A stretch of DNA of 64,000 nt from Megaustenia siamemsis (GCA_032433765.1 JAVIAB010000051.1:79940244-80004243), one strand, 5' to 3'. Counted from the first letter of the stretch, positions 44,927-55,954 are shown. Translations and numbers: made by a program. Notes: generated by a model not told the origin, from the sequence alone.

Positions 44927-46210
44927 TCATTCAGAATCAGACGAGTCAAATAGGTCGATTACTGCTTTCGGCTGAACAAACAACACACCATCCTTTTTCC
45001 AATATTCCTCTTCTTGTCGTAACACATGATCCTCACATTTTACCCAGTAGTCTTTATTTATATTTGATAGAGCCTGATTTGTAAGTGTCTCAACATCGCA
45101 TAATTTGAAAGTTTTATTTGTATATGCTACGTGTCCTTTAACTTTTGCCCAAACTAGTTCTATAGGATTTAAGTGTGCATGATATGGAGGTAGTCTCAAA
45201 TATCTATGGCCATGTTCTTGAATTAACTTGTCTATTTTAAATATCTTTGTACGTTGTGTCTGTTTTACAAGGCTAAGCAATTCGGGTTTCAAGTAGCTGT
45301 CGTTAACTTGTATGTGTTCTTTTATGAGCCACGTTTTGATTGCATCTTTTGTACTTGATGATGTTGGGATTCTATCTTCTACGTTAACTACGTTATGGTA
45401 TGAAGCATTGTCCATTATCAGACAAGAAGGTCGATCTAATATTGGAAGGATACTTTTCTCGATCCAGTCTTTAAATATGTGCCCATTCATTTCGGAGTGG
45501 TAGTCTCTATTGTCTATGGATTTTGAAATGAAAACGAGATGAGCATTCTGCAACAACCCATTATGTCTGCTACCTGCATGTGCAACTATCAAACGTTGCC
45601 CTTTACTGCTTGGTACTGATCTTTTAATACTTCCATCTGCTAACTGCCGTTCCTTTTCATTTGTATGATGAGCGTTGATCCAAGTTTCATCTAAATAAAC
45701 AATATCATAATCATTTTCGCGCATTTCCTTCACTTCACGTAAATACTTGCTTCTAAGAGCTACTAGATGTGGCTTCTCACAAATAATGTTTTTTCCACCA
45801 GCATACTTTCTAAAGGTGAAGCCTGCACTTCTTAATATTTTCCATAATGAAGTTTTTGATATTTCAATGTCGTTGTTAGTTTTCAGCCAAAGCTTCAACT
45901 TTCTAAGTGTCACTTCTTCGTTTATATCAAACATTCGACAGATTTCTCTTTTTACTAGGTCCTTATCAAAACTGTCTAACGTTTCTTTCCTTCCTTGCTT
46001 TCTTGCATTTGTTGGCAATAAATATCCGCTTCCTTTAACTATTCGATCAAATGAACGTTTACACAAACCTAAAATATGCATTGTTCTCTTCTCAGGGTTT
46101 GATAAAGAACAATAAAGATGTCCCTTTTTACGCGCTCTGCAGAAGTATTGATAAATCTTTATAGCAATGTTATGCTCAGTAAAATATTTTGCCTTTATAT
46201 TCATTCTCAC
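44927..46210 (-). CDS. Intact DDE transposase, 427 codons, DD83E
   Basis: Predicted cut-and-paste transposase, nuclear, acting on the 23-bp ends of its own element. ATG at 46210-46208, stop at 44929-44927, no internal stop. The N-terminal 140 residues contain helix-turn-helix-like segments (MHILGLCKRSFDRIV; TLRKLKLWLK; ISKTSLWKILRSAGFTFRK). The catalytic core has VYLDETWIN with D174, CLIMDNASYH with D267, and LPPYHAHLNPIELVWAKVKG with E351. D267 and E351 are 83 residues apart by my count, against 34-39 in most Tc1/mariner transposases; the extra segment is polar and helical-looking (TSSSTKDAIKTWLIKEHIQV...). This resembles the DD82E group named Sailor. The C-terminus is acidic (DLFDSSDSE). 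It may still be active; expression is unknown. Confidence 0.95.
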   Translation of the reverse strand: MRMNIKAKYFTEHNIAIKIYQYFCRARKKGHLYCSLSNPEKRTMHILGLCKRSFDRIVKGSGYLLPTNARKQGRKETLDSFDKDLVKREICRMFDINEEVTLRKLKLWLKTNNDIEISKTSLWKILRSAGFTFRKYAGGKNIICEKPHLVALRSKYLREVKEMRENDYDIVYLDETWINAHHTNEKERQLADGSIKRSVPSSKGQRLIVAHAGSRHNGLLQNAHLVFISKSIDNRDYHSEMNGHIFKDWIEKSILPILDRPSCLIMDNASYHNVVNVEDRIPTSSSTKDAIKTWLIKEHIQVNDSYLKPELLSLVKQTQRTKIFKIDKLIQEHGHRYLRLPPYHAHLNPIELVWAKVKGHVAYTNKTFKLCDVETLTNQALSNINKDYWVKCEDHVLRQEEEYWKKDGVLFVQPKAVIDLFDSSDSE

Positions 46211-46776
46211 ATAGACTTGCAGAAGATAATATGGATAGTGCCGCCTCCTTTCTGTAAATATTGAGATTTGCCTCTGAATTATGACTCGAACTCGAGTCTA
46301 CGGCCGTGATTTTGACGTCTCATAATTTCCGGTTTCGGCTAAAATGTCATTTTGTGCTAAACGGGAAATTTCATATGTAACATTTCTTTATAAAAATTTA
46401 TAGTGGAAACATAACTATTTTAGGACGGTGCGCATTCAGCCGTGAAGGTCATGCCTATATGTTAAAGAATCAGCTGTGAGATGTAAGCATCTACATAATC
46501 CCGCCGGTGTTTATAATATCGATTAACTTTTTTTAATATAGGTTAAATAAGGCATCTTTGAAACTGGATCACATTTCTTTGATAAAAAAATATTTTTATA
46601 GCGACATTAGTATTCTAAACCTAACTTCAAAAGATCAATGCAAATGAACAATAAGTTTTTGAAAAAAATAAATTAATGTCTAGGCAAACGAATCTGAACG
46701 GACTATAGTGACGGTCCGCATGTGATTGTATATGTGCATAATTTTCAAATAATAAATAGTCAATATAATAATAATC

Positions 46777-47028
46777 GGGGAGCTGCGATAGCTCAGTGGT
46801 TAGTGAACTGGACTATAAAGGACAAGAGGTAGGGTTCGATCCCAACCGACGGCACCGGTTCACCCAGCCTTTAATGGGTACCGGATTTTTTCTGTGAAAG
46901 TAAAGCAGCACGGGCGTAATACCGACCACATTTCCCCAAAAATCATGTGCCAAAGGTCTGTAAAATTTATGGTCACTAACACCATATTCCCTATACGCCA
47001 CTTGGCGTGAGGGGGGTACTATTTTAAA
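46777..47028 (+). mobile_element. SINE1 copy with 12-bp TSD
   Basis: Flanked by ataataataatc at 46765-46776 and 47029-47040. Box A and B intact. The short tail is gtactatttta. Confidence 0.92.
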
Positions 47029-47099
47029 ATAATAATAATCAATATATAATTCTTTGTTTGTATGTATGTCTATCCGTCTGTCTTCTCACACCTTAGTCT

Positions 47100-47640
47100 C
47101 TCCCTTTCCAAGAGTGAAGTGCCATGGCACCGCTTCCGCTTGTGTCATGTTGTACCAGATTTCATGTTGGAGAATTCTCATCGCGTCAAACAAACTTTCA
47201 ACCGAAATCATGTCGGGCTGAGTATTACAACTGTTTGTTTTCATCTTAAAGTGACATTTTAGTTATCTTCTTAGAAATGTTACAGATTTTATAGTCGAAG
47301 ATGTCCTGTGCCTAGTACATTCCACTCATTGTTAAAATTGATATTTTATGGAAGTGGTTTCAATTTGTGACACCACACACATCGTAAAAGTTATAGCTAA
47401 GTCACTATTTATGTGTGAAGTATATTTTAGCTTAATAATGTAATCAATAAATAAATAAAAATTTGGCAAATCTTGAGGTTTTTTTTTTTGGGGGGGGGGG
47501 TGGCTGCGATTTTAACCACAACAGTTTTTTTAAAAATGTTAATATATACCTTCTTCTAATCACTTTGAATGCACAATAGAGAACATATATTGTATCTTCC
47601 TGAAGTGTGAATGAACATGAAGAAATGAGGTACTATATAA
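47100..47640 (+). repeat. Unclassified repeat R1, copy 1
   Basis: Aligns with 51255-51620 (+) and 58672-58960 (-). Shared words: ctgtttg.tttcatct.aaag, atttatgtgtga, ttggcaaatct, ttttaaccaca, cactttgaatg. No ORF and no terminal repeats seen. It contains a G-run at 47489-47500. Confidence 0.65.
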
Positions 47641-47872
47641 CATGCCATGTTTTGTAGAGTGAATGAAGAACATGACAAAACGAGTGACTCTTTAACATGT
47701 CACGTCTTGTAGAGTGAATGAAGAACATGACAAAACGAGTGACTCTTTAACATGTCACGTCTTGTAGAGTGAATGAAGAACATGACAAAACGAGTGACTC
47801 TTTAACATGTCACGTCTTGTAGAGTGAATGAAGAAACGAGCTACTCTTTAACATGTCACGTCTTGTAACAAA
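47597..47872. repeat. 55-bp minisatellite, about 4.5 units
   Basis: Unit gtgaatgaagaacatgacaa, aacgagtgactctttaac, atgtcacgtcttgtaga. Three units are identical, with a diverged first unit and a last unit deleted for 13 bases. Confidence 0.92.
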
Positions 47873-48750
47873 AGAAGATAGATTTAACATTAATATTTCA
47901 CAGACTGATCATATTTGCCTGTAACAAGTCTGTTGAATTGTATCCCATTAAAATGGAGAGGATTTGGAAGCAAGTTTGTTCTTGTGAATGTAATTGTTCA
48001 CACCGTGGTTTGTTTCTACATCTTCATCGATACTGCTGCCGAAATAAGCTGTAATGAATTCACTGTCTACTTTTATCTAGCTTGACGAATCGATTACACG
48101 AAACATTAAATATGAAATTCTTGAACATTTCTAACGTGACACTCGATTAGTGCAAATTGTTTCATCGACTTTCATTTCAGATACAGTTTTTGTTGAAAGA
48201 ATTTAATGTTTGTGCGGTCATTTTAACGTTATTATGGGCGGGGCTTTGCACATTTGAACCTATCCGTATTTTAATTATCCACTAGTCAATGCAGTCTTGC
48301 AATTTGCCGTTGGGTAAGACTTCCGGTTTCTGCCAACTGCTGGGAGAAACTAACACTCATAATTGCCTGTGAAATGTTAGTTTGTCTAGCAGTATGTCAA
48401 ACCTCTTTCTGTTATGCTCTCTGAGGGGTCTACAGTGGTTTTGGCAAAAATAATATCAAGAATATGATTGAGTATTTGATTGCAAAAAAAAAAAAAACCG
48501 AAATAACTAAACATACCGACGTCATTAAAAATCTTCATCAACGAGCAAACACATATGAAACATATTAAAAGTAGCATGTTAACTCCATCTTGGTTCACAC
48601 ATATTAAGCTGTGTAGCGTTAGAGGTTTTGCTAATGTAAAGTCCGGGTATTTCTTTCTCCCTCTTAATGCCGACATATTTTACTTGCCAAGCACTCATAT
48701 TTTATAGCAATAGTTTTTCATTCTGTATTTAATGGGACGCATTAATTGGA
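47873..48750. other. Non-coding, no gene recognised
   Basis: No element recognised. An A run lies at 48484-48497. Confidence 0.5.
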
Positions 48751-48754
48751 TGCT

Positions 48755-48960
48755 GGGTAGTCTCGTGAGCTGCACGACGGTCTCGCCCACAGGAAGGATC
48801 CCGGTTCGTAACCCACCACTGGCGGTGCTGTTTTATATAACACATTTTAAATAAAAAGGGGTAAACAAAAAATTATTCGCGGTTTCTTCGTGTTGTTTTC
48901 CCTCCCTCTCCCAAATCTCTGAGTAGTGAGGAGTCAGTAGTGGGGTGTGATAAGCGCTCC
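48755..48960 (+). mobile_element. SINE4: tRNA-headed SINE
   Basis: ggtagtctcgtgagctgc has box A character, and cccggttcgtaaccc is a good box B. The body runs to the insertion point of the next SINE1. Single copy in this window, ends not proven. Confidence 0.55.
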
Positions 48961-48963
48961 AAG

Positions 48964-49234
48964 TAAAAAAAGTAAAATAACACTCCCCCCCCCCCCAATC
49001 ACGCCAAGTGGCTTATAGGGAATATGGTGTTCGTGACCATAAATTTTACAGTCAGCACATGATTTTTGGGGTAATGTGGTCGGTATTACGCCCGTGCCGC
49101 TTTAATTTCCCAGAAAAAAAATCCGGTACTTATTAAAGGCCGGGTGAACCCGGAAGTAGTCGGTAGGGATCGACCCTACCTCTTGTCCTTTGTAGTCCAG
49201 TTCACTAACCACTAAGCTATCGTGGCTCCCACAC
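48964..49234 (-). mobile_element. SINE1 copy with 10-bp TSD
   Basis: gcgctccaag (48954-48963) and gcactccaag (49235-49244) differ at one base. The target was the end of SINE4. A C-run of 12 precedes the aatcacgcc block. The body lacks the accttc block (tacagtcagcacatg). Confidence 0.87.
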
Positions 49235-49244
49235 GCACTCCAAG

Positions 49245-50215
49245 GTATGGTGACAAATTTACAAGGAACGAACACAACAAAATGATGACGTTTCGGCCTG
49301 TGGCCTTCTTCAGAATACAAGGACAACGACAACAAACGGTGAGGTACAGTAATCTATAACTACATGTCCGATGATAAAGTTAAGGGAGAGGTGGACACAG
49401 AGAGAGGAAAAGTAAAATGTTGAGATAAGAAAAGAGAGAAAGGTATGTGCTACATGAGGTGAGGTAGGATGAGTGTAGAGATACTGAGTAGTGAGATCCG
49501 ATATCCCTCACGGTTAACGGAAATAAACGGAATCTGTGTGCACTTCGTGTTCGTTAAAGAACTAGTGGGTGTTAACATGTAATAAGCGTGGGCCATACAT
49601 TTGACCGATATCTGAGAAAAAAACATAACCATGCTGAGTATCGGAGGCCGAACTACAGAATTTGTGCGCGTGGGCCAGGTTTCTACAAGGGTTTTCTAGA
49701 GATTGTCAAGGGCAATATCCAAGCGCATGTGGATTCCTCCGGTGTGCCGTGATGATGATCCTAGCAACAACCTATTAAAAACAACATTTTTGTTGTGCTT
49801 GTTCATGGTCCGTAGTCCAAGTGTTTTAACAACTAACATTTATCAAACTTCCATCTTCTGGTTGTTGTATCACCCATATCGACAATAGTGTCCGACTTGT
49901 TATTGTTTCAAGCCGAATTCATGTATCCGTGTTTTCAAGCGTAAAGATACGAATACATGACAGTTTGTCGTTATTTGTTTTTTATTTATTTGTTTGAAAT
50001 TAGTTGGTTGTCAAAGTGCTGTACTATCCCATTGGATTGAGTTATTCGTGGGTCATCATCGTTGCACTCCGAACATGTCGATAGGTGCTCAGATCCCCTC
50101 CACAGCAAGTCCTGCAGTGTCCAGCGACAGACGACTGTGTTGGTTGATAAGTCTTCTTCATCCCATTGGATGGCTAAATCTATTGCTGCTAAGTTACAAC
50201 GAAAAGAACAAGAAG
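49245..50215. other. Non-coding, no gene recognised
   Basis: No domain or repeat recognised. Open frames of 60-90 codons overlap on both strands at 49986-50298 without any identifiable motif. Confidence 0.45.
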
Positions 50216-50377
50216 ACGCATTATGGCGTATAGAGAATATGGTGTTAGTGCCCATGTTTTTACAGAGTTCAGCACAATATTTTTTTGGGGGGTTATGAGG
50301 TCAGCATTACACCAGTGCTGTCTTTCTTTGTGACATAAAAATCCGGTACCGATTTAAGGCTGGGCAAACCTGGAAAC

Positions 50378-51127
50378 AAAGTTGAACGCATTCGAAAATA
50401 AGTGTCTCAGGAAAATACATGGTATAGCGTGGAACGAATTCAAAACAAACGAGGAAATTAGAGAAATCACCAATCAACCACTAATATCAGTAGTCAAGAA
50501 AAGACGATGGACATGTGATGAGAAGAGATAATAATCGACCGAATAGCAAAGCAAGCTCTCCAGTGGAAAACAATAGGTAGGAGGAAAAGAGGCTGACTCA
50601 GAGAAACACAACATAAACCCAGAGAACATTGATCAGCGAGACAAAGGCAGCAGGAATCGGCTCACTCAATGAGATTGAGATGCTTGCACAGAACAGAGAC
50701 AAATGGCGAGATATGATAAACGATCTATGCAAAGATTGCGACTGCTAGAAAGAACATTTCAAAATATGGAAAGACTATCTGCATCTATGCTCAATGGGCC
50801 GATAACAGCTCGAAATGTCTATATATGGAAAGACTATCTGCATCTATGCTCAATGGGCCGATAACAGCTCGAAATGTCGATATATGGAAAGACTATCTGC
50901 ATCTATGCTCAATGGGCCGATAACAGCTCGAAATGTCGATATATGGAAAGACTATCTGCATCTATGCTCAATGGGCCGATAACAGCTCGAAATGTCGATA
51001 GATGGAAAGACTATCTGCATCTATGCTCAATGGGCCGATAACAGCTCGAAATGTCGATATATGGAAAGACTATCTGCATCTATGCTCAATGGGCCGATAA
51101 CAGCTCGAAATGTCGATAGATGGAAAG
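50378..51127 (+). mobile_element. LINE-A copy 3 with 12-bp TSD and amplified 3' end
   Basis: TSD aaacctggaaac at 50366-50377 and 51128-51139. Begins at the codons for KLNAFENKCL, continues with broken frames through the C-terminal module (about 50510-50720), then the 3' end. Instead of one GATA tail the last about 59 bases are present six times. Confidence 0.93.
50764..51127 (+). repeat. 59-bp array of LINE-A 3' ends, 6 units
   Basis: Unit: tatggaaagactatctgcat, ctatgctcaatgggccgata, acagctcgaaatgtcgata. It corresponds to the terminal 59 bases of LINE-A (compare ctacgccctatgggccggtt, acggctcgaaaggtcaatag at 5018-5056). Units are almost identical, differing at the tat/gat junction. Array ends coincide with the LINE end and the TSD. 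Confidence 0.95.
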
Positions 51128-51254
51128 AAACCTGGAAACCGTCATCGGATCCGAACTCCGCCTGACCTCTTGTCCTTAATAGCCCAGTTCACTAACCATA
51201 TAATGACTTAATAGATTGTTTATTTTTTAAGAGGAGTTCCCGCAGCTCGATGGC

Positions 51255-51620
51255 CGCTCACAAATGGGGTCCATTAACCTCCCGCACAGCTGTTTGCTTT
51301 CATCTCAAAGTGGTTTTTTTGTTATAAGCTTGGACATTAATTTGATGACATTTATGGGTGGCGATATCTCGAGCCTAGTTTCTAAAAATAGAATTTTTGT
51401 TATAGTGCTTTCGGCTTGGGACATCACACGCAAAACGTCAATGTTATTTTTTACCTGAAAGTAAATATTTATGTGTGAATGTATGCTATGAATGTTGGCA
51501 ACAAAAAGATCAACAATTGGCAAATCTGAGAGTTGCCGCTGTGCAATATTACATTTTTAACCACACAAGTTTTTACATTTTAAGATGCACCGTTTTCTAA
51601 CACTTTGAATGTATATTATA
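51255..51620 (+). repeat. Repeat R1, copy 2, interrupted by the DDE relic
   Basis: Closest R1 copy to 58672-58960. The repeat continues beyond the DDE relic at 53585-53630 (gaagaaatgtgtgtgtgcta). See copy 1 for shared words. Confidence 0.72.
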
Positions 51621-51737
51621 TAGTCCGTTCAGAAATTCATAATCACACCTGAATTAGCTTTGCGTCATAACCGCTTGTTATTTTGGTTTCAAATTTTGCA
51701 TGCAATCTTAGAATATTGATGACGCAAAGATTTTGGT

Positions 51738-52003
51738 GTGTTACCGGGACCTCATTATGAGGGAAGTAAAGAATAGTGACACTGTGACCTTCCAGGCATG
51801 TCGTAAGAGGCGACTAAGGAGGTTGATCGATGGCTTGACAAGCTGTCATTGTAAAAAGTATTGTTATGGAAACAGCGCCATATATTTTAGAGCAGTGATC
51901 TCTGCAATATGTGTCATTTTGGCACGCAAGGTTTCTGTTTTTGAGATGATTGTGGTTCTGCCCTATGTGCCGTCTTCGGCTCGAAAGGACAATAGATAGA
52001 TAG
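51738..52003 (+). mobile_element. SINE2 copy with 12-bp TSD
   Basis: Flanked by aaagattttggt at 51726-51737 and 52004-52015; starts gtgttaccggg and ends in gatagatag. It lies just inside the left TIR of the decayed DDE transposon. Confidence 0.94.
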
Positions 52004-52313
52004 AAAGATTTTGGTATTTTTTTAATTCCACAAACACAACATATTTTGCACATCAGCGAATTCCTTTGATCTTTTATGACGATATCACACAAGTTGATTC
52101 AAATTTTAGAGTTTACAGTAATCGTGTTAAATTTTCCAGTTTACTGCAATTCTTGTCAGAGGCGTATCTACATAGTGCATAATTGTGGGTGTTTTTCGTT
52201 ATGTGTATTTGCAAACATGAATTCAATTGGTTACAATTAGTCTTGTCCTTCGGTCACCATTAGACCCCAGGACGTCCTAACTGCAGCTGGAATTGAATTC
52301 ATCTTAATTTTAA

Positions 52314-53153
52314 TCATTCCGAATCTGACGATTCCAAGAGGTTGATAATCATTACTGGCTGGACAAACAGTAATCCATCTCGTTGCCAGTACTCATCTTC
52401 CACCCGCAGCACATGTTCAACACACTTCTTCAAGAACGGAATGTCTATTTTTGAGAGAGACTCGCGTGTCAGAACTTCAACATCACACATTTTAAACGTC
52501 CTGTTCTGTTCTGCAACTTATCCTTTGACGTGAGCCCAGACAAGTTCGATTGGATTAAGGTGCGCATGATATGCAGGGAGTCGAAGAGAGGTGTGACCGT
52601 ATTTCTCAATGATTTTGTCAACATGTTACACCTTTTTCTTATTCGTATTCTTCACAAGTTGTAACAATTTGGGTTTTAAATATATGTCGTCAAATTTGAC
52701 ATTTTCATTCACAAGCCATGCCCTAATTTGCTCTTTTGTATTTGATGCAGTAGGTACTTTGTCTTCCTCTGATACGACATTGTGGTATGATGCATTATCC
52801 ATGACTATGCATGAAGGTCTCTCCAGGATTGGTAAAAGATCGTTCTCCAACCAGAGCCTGAAAATGTTTCCATTCATTTCAGTATGATAGTCCCTACCGT
52901 CGGTACTTTTTGATTGGAAAATCAAAAGCTGTCGACTTTCCTTTTCCTTCCTTGATTGACATGAGTGCACTCTGAGTCTTGTTTAATCCAATGAGAAAAT
53001 GACGATTTATTAAGACCAAGTGCGAGTTGCGTACGTCTCTATGGGTCATGAATATCACAATATAAATGCCCCATCTTGGATTCCCTAAGGAAGTGCTGAT
53101 ATAGTAAAACAGTAACCTTTTGCATAGTTATAAATTTGCATTTTAAACTCATT
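52314..53153 (-). pseudogene. DDE transposase relic, internally deleted
   Basis: Related to the 427-codon transposase. The N-terminus (53153 downward) keeps HFLRESKMGHLYCDIHDP, then a stop. A large deletion removes the region with the first catalytic Asp (DETW). The rest is open from YHTEMNGNIF through CIVMDNASYHNVV (second Asp) to NTNKKKV, a TAA, then LRLPAYHAHLNPIELVWAHV with the catalytic Glu, a second TAA, and an acidic end LLESSDSE at the stop near 52314. The second Asp and the Glu are again 83 residues apart when the stop is counted as one residue. Cannot be active. Confidence 0.92.
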
Positions 53154-53639
53154 GTAATTTAGATATAAATGTTGGTATTTAAAGTCAACAAATTGCCTAC
53201 TGAGTCTTCACAAAATTAATAAAGATACGCCTTCCCTTCGGTAATTAATGCCAAGGGCGTGGTGCATCATATTGTTCAATAACAATTCAGTTTTGTGCAC
53301 GGGATTTTCCTGAAGTTAGTGTTTCTGCAATAGCCAAACTATTTTACGTGAACGACCGCACCAAATTAATGTATATATCCTAAAATGGTGTCAAATTCGA
53401 ACAGGGTGAATTTAATATAGCCTAAAGAAAAAAACTTTTAAACTAGATCAAATTTCTCAGAGCAAAAAATATTTCTATAACGTCATCAATATTCTGAGAT
53501 TGCATGCAAAATTTGAAACCAAAATAACAAGCGGTTATGACGCAAAACTAATTCTGGTGTGCTTATGAATTTCTGAACGGACTATAGAAGAAATGTGTGT
53601 GTGCTATCTTCACGGAAAGAAAGGCATGGCTAAAAAAAA

Positions 53640-53677
53640 CCCCACTAAAGTATCAGAGACAAAGAACTGTGCCAGTG

Positions 53678-53720
<43 letters not shown>

Positions 53721-54775
53721 CAGATTCCGGTGGTGGATCCGCTAATCAGTTGCAATATTTTATGAATCGATACTAGGAAATGAAAATCTTCCCGAAAACT
53801 GCAACACTTTGTGGCAGACATTTTTCGTAGTTTTGGAAAATAACGGGACGCTACCATCTGCCACTTCTTTCACTACTGTAGGGCGGGCCAGTTTGCAACA
53901 AATGTTCCCTGATCATGGGACTAACACCGTATTAGCATTCATAGTATTCATCAAAATGGGAACTTGTGTGTGTCTCTGGTGACCATTCACTTCTCTAAAA
54001 AATGATAACCTGGTTATGGCCAGATGAAGGTAGGCTTTATTATTTATGTATATGGGCGTTCTCTTACCACTTTCTTTTTAAACATTTTTTAGCTAATTCT
54101 ACGTGCTTCTTTTTTGAGCTTGTCCTGTGAAAATAAAAAAAAAAAACCTTAGCAGTAATAGAAATGAATACATCAAAGGTATTAAGCGCAGTCGACCAAT
54201 ATCGAACAGCATGGATAATCATCTGTGATTTTGACAAACAACTTTTAAGATGAAATTGCGTCACTGGAACAGCTTGTGTAGCTTTCTTTTCATTTACAGT
54301 TCCCCATGTGATTACGGATTATGTTTATAATATTTAAAATGTAATCAGTGAAAACGCACATCCAGCAAGTGAGCTGAGTGTGGTCAGGGACTAACAGCTG
54401 ACTACGTGCGTCAAGATCAGCCAATAACAGAACTGTTGAAGACCCTGCTTCACCTTCCAGAGGTTTTCTGGAAACAAACTAACCTATCAGGGTAAGCGAG
54501 TAGGGATCGAAGAGGATAGGTAACACGATACTCGTGCTGAAGTTGGAGGTGTTGGGCTGAAAGACGCAAGTACCACATTCTGACTGCAAACCACAACATA
54601 ACGCATTTACTCCCACTTAACTCGATCTTTAATTGGTGATTTCTCTTTATTCGAGGAAAGAGAACCATACCATCGACGGTGACAAATACAAAACGTGCAT
54701 TTCTGAAACGCCCCAAACCTTCATAACCCATAGAGAAAGTGAAAACAAAAGATGTGCACATTGTGCTAAAAGTAA
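53640..54775. other. Non-coding, no gene recognised
   Basis: A T run of about 36 at 53681-53716. The minus-strand frame at 54450-54761 (103 codons) shows no domain. Confidence 0.5.
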
Positions 54776-54780
54776 CAATG

Positions 54781-54960
54781 ATAAACGCACTAATGTGACG
54801 TTCTTTTAGGGATAACGAGGAGAACTATTCAGTCCTTTAGTTGCTGTCAGGTGAGAGCCAGAAAGAGAAAGATAAACGCACTAATGTGACGTTCTTTTAG
54901 GGATAACGAGGAGAACTATTCAGTCCTTTAGTTGCTATCGGGTGAGAGCCAGAAAGATAA
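54781..54960. repeat. 91-bp tandem duplication
   Basis: Starts ataaacgcactaatgtgacg; the second unit begins at 54872 and differs at about three positions (gctgtcag / gctatcgg). Confidence 0.93.
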
Positions 54961-55330
54961 AAACTGTAATCATGTTTACTCTTTGATGTGCAATTACGGT
55001 TAAAATGTTGATGAACTTTTACCTTTATCGAGAATTATGTTTAGACTATCCATTAGCACAGCAAGATACAAACTTTGAGAACACCCAGTAACAATGGTGT
55101 TTTCACCGTAGTACTGTGTGTTTATTGTGGAGCGTGTGACGATGTTTGTGCTGTTATGTTGGAAGGAGTGTGTCCGTTCCTCTGCTGATAACCAAAGGTA
55201 ACATTAATATTGCATTGAACGTCAGTAGTGCAGTGGTTATGCGCTGGTTTGGCAGTAAAACGAACGTGGAATCGGTTCTCTCTAGGGACCTTTCAATCAA
55301 TATAGTTGTATACCGTACGAATGAAAAGTA
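54961..55330. other. Non-coding, no gene recognised
   Basis: Nothing recognised. Confidence 0.5.
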
Positions 55331-55334
55331 ACAA

Positions 55335-55640
55335 ACAACACAAGAGGAGATAGAATACCGAATGAAACCATAAGAAAAATGGTAGGAATAAAACACTGCC
55401 AAGAATATATAGAGCAACAACAACTTAAATGGTTGGGCCACCTGGTCAGAATGAATCCTCACCAATCACCATCAAGGGCGTTCTACTCGAGAATGCATGG
55501 GAAAAGACCTAGAGGAAGACATAGATGAAGATGGATAGATGCAGTGATAAAGACATGTAACATTAAAGGAAAATCACTAATTCAGACAGTTCGAGCAGCT
55601 CAAGAACGACAAATGGTATAAACCACGACACCTTTCAGTA
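55335..55640 (+). mobile_element. LINE C-terminal remnant, separate family
   Basis: Reads RRDRIPNETIRKMVGIKHCQ, LKWLGHLVRMNPHQSPSRAF, GKRPRGRHR and a final RAAQERQMV before a stop. GHLVRM..GKRPRGR is the LINE C-terminal module. One stop replaces the R before RWIDAVIK. Confidence 0.7.
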
Positions 55641-55954
55641 TCAGTGAAAAGAAAAAGAAGAACGTACGAATATCTGGCCTATGAGATGGTAACATTAATA
55701 ACAATGAGCTAGAACAGCTTCCCTCCTCGTGCTTTGACTTTGGTCTACAATAGTGATGTTAATGCTTGATTCCCTTATAACTAAGTGCTATGGGATATTC
55801 TTGACCCTTTTAACATTGACAGTTTACCCTTGCTTTTGCATGGAGTTCGTTCACATCTTTAGATGAAAACTGTGTACAATAATTAGAACTAATGAAAGGT
55901 GAATAAATACAGCTCACGTTTTTATAATTAGGTAAAATTGTTCTGTTTTCGTCG
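55641..55954. other. Non-coding, no gene recognised
   Basis: Nothing recognised. Confidence 0.5.

Larger units (their letters stand above)
44316..46705 (-). mobile_element. Complete DDE transposon, 2390 bp (Sailor-like)
   Basis: Ends tagtccgttcagattcgttt and its exact inverted copy aaacgaatctgaacggacta, extended by three more matching bases (TIR of 23 or more) and weaker similarity to about 60. A TA flanks both sides (44314-44315, 46706-46707). The single TA in the paralogous sequence at 39048-39080 proves the insertion and the TA duplication. It encodes one intact transposase on the minus strand and contains a small LINE fragment at 44560-44850. IS630/Tc1/mariner superfamily by TSD and protein motifs. 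Confidence 0.95.
50222..51200 (-). mobile_element. SINE1 copy split by LINE-A
   Basis: The 3' half is 50222-50377 and the 5' half (tRNA-like head, degraded box B) is 51140-51200. Removing the LINE with one TSD copy restores the SINE order. Diverged, consistent with age before the LINE insertion. Confidence 0.87.
51621..53584 (-). mobile_element. Decayed DDE transposon with long TIRs
   Basis: Left 51621-51725 and right 53480-53584 are inverted copies of about 105 bp (tagtccgttcagaaattcat; gcgtcataaccgcttgttat; tgcatgcaatct.agaatatt) with about six differences. Flanked by TA on both sides. The outer 12 bases equal those of the intact element at 44316. Contains SINE2 and a transposase pseudogene. 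The empty site is seen in R1 copy 3 near 58708. Confidence 0.93.

Noticed and set aside
45747..46115. 122-codon plus-strand ORF
   Set aside because: Antisense shadow of the intact DDE transposase, which has all the catalytic motifs.
50764..51127. CRISPR-like array of regular repeats
   Set aside because: Units are contiguous with no spacers and derive from a LINE end; the genome is animal.
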